Of a DNA stretch of 9,705 nt, positions 6,250-9,705 are shown piece by piece. This DNA is from Bacteroidales bacterium UBA6192. Lineage in GTDB: Bacteria; Bacteroidota; Bacteroidia; Bacteroidales; F082. A model generated the notes under the pieces. That model did no database searches, was not told the origin of the DNA, and saw only the letters and a list, made by a program, of their open reading frames with translations. Location of the stretch: assembly GCA_002422725.1 (NCBI GenBank), contig DITE01000053.1, positions 1 through 9,705 of the forward strand, written 5' to 3'. The position numbers and the translations under genes were made by a program. How positions within the stretch are numbered: the first letter of the stretch is position 1; every line of letters begins with the position of its first letter.

Positions 6250-7863
6250 ATGACAAAAACATTCATCCTATTTATCATTGTTTTCACCCTGATAGGGTTT
6301 GAAAACGAAGCAAAATCTCAAGCGCAAAACGCAGTATTTCAAATAAATAATGATACGATTTGGGAGCAAGACACTTTGTTTGTTAATAATAATATAGTAA
6401 TTGATACAGGGGTTTGTTTGCAGATAGTGCCAGGAAAAGTTGTGGTTTTTCAAGGGTATTACCATATACTTTCCTATGGTAAAATTACAGCAATAGGTAT
6501 TGAGTCTGATTCCATTATCTTTATTAAAACTGATTTGGAACTCTTACAAGATTCATCCACTCGCAAAGGTGGCTGGAATGGCATCAGGTTGATGCCCCGA
6601 TCCACCGCAGACACCTCAGTTTTCAGATTTTGCAGATTCGAGGGTGGCAAGGCAGTTGTCCCTGAGTCTCCGGTATTTGATGAATCTGATGAGAATAAAG
6701 GAGGACTAATCTATTGTAAATCATGTGGAAATATTATTATTTCAAATTGTACGTTTAATCGCAGCTATGCAAAAAGAGATGGCGCTGGGATTTACATTTA
6801 TAGCGCCAACTATGTCAATTTATCACATAATCACTTTTCCAATAATTATTCCAAATTTCTGGGTGGTGCAGTTTTCTCTTATTTAGTACACAATCTTTAT
6901 ATTGAAAATAATGTTTTTATAAATAATAAAGCATATAGTGTAACCAATATGGGAGGATACTTAGCAATTACAGGACAAGGCTCTGCATTGCAGGTGGGTA
7001 ACCCTATAAACACGCTTGCATCCTGTGAAATTATCAACAATATTTTCGCAAATAATTATTCAGCTTTTGGTACAATTGTGGAAGGATATCGGAACTCTGT
7101 GTTATTGGGTAATCTCATCTGCAATAACGAAGGCGTTTCAATTTTTAATGCCCACTCTTTTAATACACCAAAATACATCAACAATACCATCATGAATAAC
7201 CACAATGATTGGTATGTAGCAGGCATGAACATTTTGTCTCCTTCAGTCAGCGTGATAAACAACATAGTCTGGCATAATTATACCGAGTACCCCGGTGATC
7301 CTCAAATTTTTTCTAAGGATGATTATGATGTCGATGTATCTTATTCAAACATCATGTACGGTTTCGATGGGGAAGGTAATATCAATGAGGTTCCGATGTT
7401 TGTGAGGCCAACCATAGCGGTGGGTGATGGTTACGATGGTCTGGATGCCGATTGGTCGTTGTTGGATGAATCGCCATGCGTGAACACCGGCATTGCCGAC
7501 ACATCAGGGCTCAATCTTTCGCCTGTCGATTTGTGGGGCAATACACGTGTTTTTGGCGGAAGGATTGAAATGGGAGCCATCGAAAACCAAAACGTGCTGC
7601 TTTATGAAGAGGCTCTGGTTGCCTCACCTTTTCAGGTTTATCCTAACCCCGGTTATGATCGCCTCTACATCGTTGTTCCGGTGGGTTTTGAAAATGGCAC
7701 CTTCGAATTGTATGATGCCAAAGGAATTTGTGTGCTTTCAAAACATGTTAGCTCAGGCCCGGCTGTTTTATACCCCGCACACGTTGTAGCGGGTATGTAT
7801 TTCTACCGGTTAATGAATCAGGAAAAAGTGATTGCAAGCGGAAAATGGATCAAAACAAACTGA
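6250..7863 (+). CDS. Secreted right-handed beta-helix protein with T9SS sorting domain
   Basis: A signal peptide (MTKTFILFIIVFTLIGF..., likely cleavage at AKS|Q24) sends it to the periplasm. Residues about 40-120 resemble the start of a beta-helix (PGKVVVFQGYY, GGWNGIRLM). Residues about 150-345 are a parallel beta-helix with repeated I/N-x-NN-x-F/I turns (ISNCTFNRSY, LSHNHFSNNYS, IENNVFINNK, IINNIFANNY, YINNTIMNNH, VINNIVWHNY), a pectin-lyase-like fold. Residues about 395-446 look like the choice-of-anchor Q region (ADWSLLDESPCVNTG, DLWGNTRVFGGRIEMGAIE). Residues about 460-537 are a T9SS type A domain (FQVYPNPGYDRLYI, GTFELYDAKG, VVAGMYFYRL), so export across the outer membrane is likely. 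No catalytic residues can be named: it could be a polysaccharide lyase or an adhesin. It has no obvious link to pyrimidine synthesis. The first two thirds are clearly AT-richer than the C-terminal part, from about position 7380 on. Confidence 0.9.
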   Translation: MTKTFILFIIVFTLIGFENEAKSQAQNAVFQINNDTIWEQDTLFVNNNIVIDTGVCLQIVPGKVVVFQGYYHILSYGKITAIGIESDSIIFIKTDLELLQDSSTRKGGWNGIRLMPRSTADTSVFRFCRFEGGKAVVPESPVFDESDENKGGLIYCKSCGNIIISNCTFNRSYAKRDGAGIYIYSANYVNLSHNHFSNNYSKFLGGAVFSYLVHNLYIENNVFINNKAYSVTNMGGYLAITGQGSALQVGNPINTLASCEIINNIFANNYSAFGTIVEGYRNSVLLGNLICNNEGVSIFNAHSFNTPKYINNTIMNNHNDWYVAGMNILSPSVSVINNIVWHNYTEYPGDPQIFSKDDYDVDVSYSNIMYGFDGEGNINEVPMFVRPTIAVGDGYDGLDADWSLLDESPCVNTGIADTSGLNLSPVDLWGNTRVFGGRIEMGAIENQNVLLYEEALVASPFQVYPNPGYDRLYIVVPVGFENGTFELYDAKGICVLSKHVSSGPAVLYPAHVVAGMYFYRLMNQEKVIASGKWIKTN

Positions 7864-7952
7864 TTTGTGGAATTTTGCGGTTTTGAATTATCCTGTCACT
7901 GAGGCTGTCCATGAAATGTTGTTAACAAGAATAATCCAAATGTGCATAATTT

Positions 7953-7987
7953 TTTGTCTGGCTTAATACATATATAGCCTATTTTTG
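7953..7987 (+). promoter_or_regulatory. Putative pyrBI promoter
   Basis: TTTG (7953-7956), a 23-bp spacer, then TATTTTTG (7980-7987), a perfect -7 match to TAnnTTTG. The spacer is at the long end for Bacteroidota promoters and close to the 24 bp seen before carA. Transcription would start at about 7992-7995, giving roughly 128 nt of leader RNA to the end of the terminator. A TTG start at 7985 for the leader frame is ruled out because it falls inside this box. Confidence 0.55.
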
Positions 7988-8014
7988 TACTCCGAAAACA
8001 TCTTACAATATTTA

Positions 8015-8179
8015 ATGATTTCGGATCAACATATTGACATTAATTCCGATAACGGATCTGTAACACTGACAATGAACAGTTTCAGAAAATTTATTTTGAC
8101 GGCCTTAGCCGTCTTTTTTTTGCCTTTACGATCATATCTGTCACGTATCCAATGTTCAAATAACAATCTTAGTCTATGA
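8015..8179 (+). CDS. pyrB leader peptide ORF (54 aa) spanning the attenuator
   Basis: ATG at 8015, preceded by an AT-rich stretch typical of Bacteroidota starts, opens a frame beginning MISDQHIDINSDNG. It crosses the terminator (LTALAVFFLPL) and ends with TGA at 8177-8179, overlapping the pyrB ATG (8176-8178) as ATGA. A second in-frame ATG at 8072 would give 35 aa (MNSFRKFILTALAVFF...), close in size to the 37-aa carA leader. The arrangement matches E. coli pyrL: a leader frame with no stop before or within the hairpin, and U-rich sequence before it (8090-8097). The peptide shares only N-x-D-N with the carA leader and is otherwise unrelated. Its act of translation, not its product, is the likely function. 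It could instead be a chance frame, but the matching ATGA at both operons argues against that. Confidence 0.6.
   Translation: MISDQHIDINSDNGSVTLTMNSFRKFILTALAVFFLPLRSYLSRIQCSNNNLSL
8021..8049 (+). promoter_or_regulatory. Upstream hairpin in the pyrB leader
   Basis: TCGGA (8021-8025) can pair with TCCGA (8045-8049), and TCAA (8026-8029) with TTGA (8034-8037), giving a stacked stem with a 7-nt bulge. The right arm overlaps the shared CCGATAAC box, so folding would hide it. No equivalent upstream hairpin was found in the carA leader, which lowers confidence that it matters. Confidence 0.3.
8042..8055 (+). promoter_or_regulatory. Shared leader box AATnCCGATAACnG (pyrB copy)
   Basis: AATTCCGATAACGG is the counterpart of the box in the carA leader: 12 of 14 identical, 52 nt before the stem, read in the same phase. 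Here CCG-ATAA-CGG can also form a 3-bp mini-hairpin, which the carA copy (CCG...CCG) cannot. This points to recognition of sequence rather than of that small fold, if the box is functional at all. Confidence 0.45.
8098..8121 (+). terminator. Intrinsic terminator in the pyrB leader (attenuator)
   Basis: GACGGC (8098-8103), loop CTTA, GCCGTC (8108-8113), then eight T (8114-8121). Stem sequence, stem length, loop length, T count and the preceding TT are all the same as in the carA leader; only three of the four loop bases differ. It lies 54 nt before the pyrB ATG and well over 200 nt after the upstream gene, so it belongs to the pyrB leader. The leader frame reads it one phase away from the carA leader, so the RNA is what is conserved. 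Confidence 0.85.
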
Positions 8180-9084
8180 AAAACAGAAGTTTAGTATCAA
8201 TCAATGACTTCTCCAAAGAGGAGATCCTCAAAATCCTTGACCTGGCCGGGGAATTTGAAAAAAATCCCAGACAAACCATTCTACAGGGCAAAGTAGTAGC
8301 TTCCCTGTTTTTTGAACCCTCAACGCGAACCAGGCTCAGTTTCGAGAGTGCCGTGCAGCAATTGGGCGGCAGCATCATTGGCTTTGCCAGTGCAGCCACA
8401 TCAAGTGTTCAAAAGGGTGAAACACTGAAAGATACCATCCTAACTGTTAGCAATTATTCCGACCTGATCGTCATGCGGCATCATGTTGATGGCTCGGCCC
8501 GCTATGCCAGCGAAGTGGCTTCGGTGCCCATTATCAATGCAGGCGACGGTGCCAACCAACACCCTACCCAATGCCTGCTCGATTTGTATTCGATCCGCAA
8601 AACACAGGGCACGCTCGACAACCTCGATATCGCCTTTGTTGGTGACCTGAAATACGGCCGTACGGTGCATAGCCTCACCATTGCCCTCTCGCTGTTTAAC
8701 ACCCGTTTTCATCTTGTGTCACCCACCGAGCTTAAACTTCCCAGTGCCGTTAAACGCCATATCAAGGAAGCCAACTTACAATATGAACAGTACACTGATT
8801 TTATGGAGGTTATCCCCAAATGCGACATCGTTTACATGACCCGCATTCAACGCGAAAGATTCCCCGACCCACTCGACTATGAGAAGGTTAAAAATGCCTA
8901 TATCCTCCAAAACCACATGCTTACAGGCAGCAAGAATAATCTGAAAGTGCTTCATCCGCTTCCGAGAGTAAACGAAATCACCACCGATGTGGACAGCAAC
9001 CCGAAAGCCTACTACTTCGAGCAGGCACTGAACGGCGTTTATGTGCGTCAGGCACTGGTAGCTTCTATCCTTGGACTGGCTTAA
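8176..9084 (+). CDS. pyrB: Aspartate transcarbamoylase, catalytic chain
   Basis: PyrB condenses carbamoyl phosphate from CarAB with aspartate to carbamoyl aspartate, the committed pyrimidine step. At 302 aa it is slightly shorter than E. coli PyrB (about 310). The carbamoyl phosphate loop FFEPSTRTRLSFESA has Ser49-Thr50-Arg51-Thr52. SSVQKGETLKDT supplies Lys80 from the mobile loop. Arg101 (MRHH), GDGANQHPTQ with His129 and Gln132, Arg162 (KYGRT), MTRIQRERF with Arg223 and Gln225, and HPLPRVNEI (Pro261-Leu-Pro-Arg264) complete the active site, so both substrate sites look intact. The ATG at 8176 overlaps the leader stop and gives the family N-terminus (RSLVSINDFSKEEI). pyrI follows after 24 nt, so the two are co-transcribed and should form the allosteric holoenzyme. 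Expression is probably set by the leader attenuator. Confidence 0.97.
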   Translation: MKNRSLVSINDFSKEEILKILDLAGEFEKNPRQTILQGKVVASLFFEPSTRTRLSFESAVQQLGGSIIGFASAATSSVQKGETLKDTILTVSNYSDLIVMRHHVDGSARYASEVASVPIINAGDGANQHPTQCLLDLYSIRKTQGTLDNLDIAFVGDLKYGRTVHSLTIALSLFNTRFHLVSPTELKLPSAVKRHIKEANLQYEQYTDFMEVIPKCDIVYMTRIQRERFPDPLDYEKVKNAYILQNHMLTGSKNNLKVLHPLPRVNEITTDVDSNPKAYYFEQALNGVYVRQALVASILGLA

Positions 9085-9108
9085 TGTTGAAAATAAAATC
9101 AAAAGAAA

Positions 9109-9576
9109 ATGAGCAATAAAAGAAAAGAACTGATCGTATCAGCCATACAGAACGGAACCGTTATCGACCACATCCCTGCTGAAAGTGTGTTTCAGGTTAT
9201 CCGCATACTGGGATTGGACAAAACCGACAAACAGGTGTACTTCGGCATTAATCTCGACAGCAAGAAATACGGGCGAAAAGGCATTATCAAAATCAGCGAA
9301 AAGTTTTTCGAAAAAGAAGAAATCAACAAAATAGCCCTTGCAGCCCCGAGTGCCACCCTGATCGAAATCCGTGATTTTGAAGTAATCAATAAGTCGGATG
9401 TCCACATTCCTGAAACCATCGAAAAAATTGTAAAGTGCTTTAATCCAAATTGTATCACAAACCACGAAGCAGTTGGGACCAAATTCAGGGTGTTTTACGA
9501 TGAAAACAACGAACTTAAAATGGCTTGCCATTATTGCGAAAAAAACACATCCAGGGCAAATGTAGTATTTGTTTGA
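9109..9576 (+). CDS. pyrI: Aspartate transcarbamoylase, regulatory chain
   Basis: PyrI has no catalytic activity. Its dimers bind nucleotides (CTP and UTP inhibit, ATP activates in enteric bacteria) and join PyrB trimers through a zinc domain. At 155 aa it has the usual length. The N-terminal allosteric domain (about 1-100) keeps the effector-site residues in NGTVIDHIPA (Asp20, His21), GRKGIIKI (Lys57, Lys61) and INKSD (Lys95). The C-terminal zinc domain (about 101-155) has CFNPNC (Cys110, Cys115) and CHYC (Cys140, Cys143), all four ligands present. It follows pyrB by 24 nt without its own promoter box. The A-rich stretch before the ATG at 9109 is typical of Bacteroidota start sites. Feedback control of enzyme activity by PyrI would act together with transcriptional control by the leader. 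Confidence 0.96.
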   Translation: MSNKRKELIVSAIQNGTVIDHIPAESVFQVIRILGLDKTDKQVYFGINLDSKKYGRKGIIKISEKFFEKEEINKIALAAPSATLIEIRDFEVINKSDVHIPETIEKIVKCFNPNCITNHEAVGTKFRVFYDENNELKMACHYCEKNTSRANVVFV

Positions 9577-9589
9577 CAGCAGCTTAGGC

Positions 9590-9606
9590 GTAAAACACTG
9601 TTTTAC
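9590..9606 (+). terminator. Small dyad after pyrI, weak terminator candidate
   Basis: GTAAAAC (9590-9596), loop ACT, GTTTTAC (9600-9606): a perfect 7-bp, AT-rich stem 14 nt after the pyrI stop. No T-run follows, so intrinsic termination here is doubtful. The remaining bases to 9705 show no ORF or further structure that I can support. Confidence 0.3.
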
Positions 9607-9705
9607 AACACCTGAACATTGTTATCGATACAAAAAGCATCTTGTCCAGGATATAAAAGTGCCGGAAATCAGGCTATCCAGGCATATTACACATCAATTC
9701 TTTTT

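Noticed and set aside
7493..7789. 98-codon plus-strand frame inside the beta-helix gene
   Set aside because: It overlaps the recognisable T9SS sorting domain in another frame and has no domain of its own.
7985..8014. TTG at 7985 as start of the pyrB leader frame
   Set aside because: It lies within the predicted -7 box and so would not be on the transcript; ATG 8015 or 8072 is more likely.
9139..9531. Minus-strand frames of 96-130 codons over pyrI
   Set aside because: They are antisense to a full-length PyrI with all zinc ligands; no independent evidence.

Overview
The window looks like a chromosomal segment of a Bacteroidota bacterium, probably an environmental Bacteroidales or Marinilabiliales type; the exact lineage is inference. 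Three things point there: a secreted protein ending in a type IX secretion (T9SS) sorting domain, several promoter-like boxes of the Bacteroidota form TAnnTTTG, and the near absence of Shine-Dalgarno sequences before start codons. The core is de novo pyrimidine synthesis. carA and carB encode the two subunits of carbamoyl phosphate synthetase, and pyrB and pyrI encode the catalytic and regulatory chains of aspartate transcarbamoylase, so the window covers the first two steps from glutamine and bicarbonate to carbamoyl aspartate.

Layout. Positions 1-680 are AT-rich and appear non-coding. They hold three copies of a GACCCC/GGGGTC palindrome and an imperfect 65-66 bp tandem repeat. A secreted protein of unknown function follows (681-1403, +). 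Positions 1404-1711 are the carA upstream region, with a doubtful antisense ORF, a promoter box, a short leader ORF and an intrinsic terminator. carA (1712-2797) and carB (2785-6003) overlap by 13 nt. A hairpin at 6068-6104 may end that transcript. A 537-residue secreted beta-helix protein (6250-7863) separates carAB from the second pyrimidine unit. That unit has its own promoter box, leader ORF and terminator (7953-8179), followed by pyrB (8176-9084) and pyrI (9109-9576). The last 129 bases show only a small dyad.

The most interesting signal is regulatory. carA and pyrB are each preceded by an almost identical intrinsic terminator: a GACGGC/GCCGTC stem, a 4-nt loop and exactly eight T. In both cases a short leader ORF with no in-frame stop runs through the terminator and ends in a TGA that overlaps the ATG of the structural gene (ATGA). 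The two leaders also share the box AATnCCGATAACnG, 52-53 nt upstream of the hairpin. They read the hairpin in different frames, so the RNA is conserved and the peptide is not. This is the architecture of the E. coli pyrL-pyrBI attenuator, in which low UTP slows polymerase, the ribosome closes up and the terminator cannot fold. Here it appears to act on both pyrBI and carAB. No PyrR-type antiterminator structure was seen. The mechanism is inferred, but the paired architecture can be read directly from the sequence.
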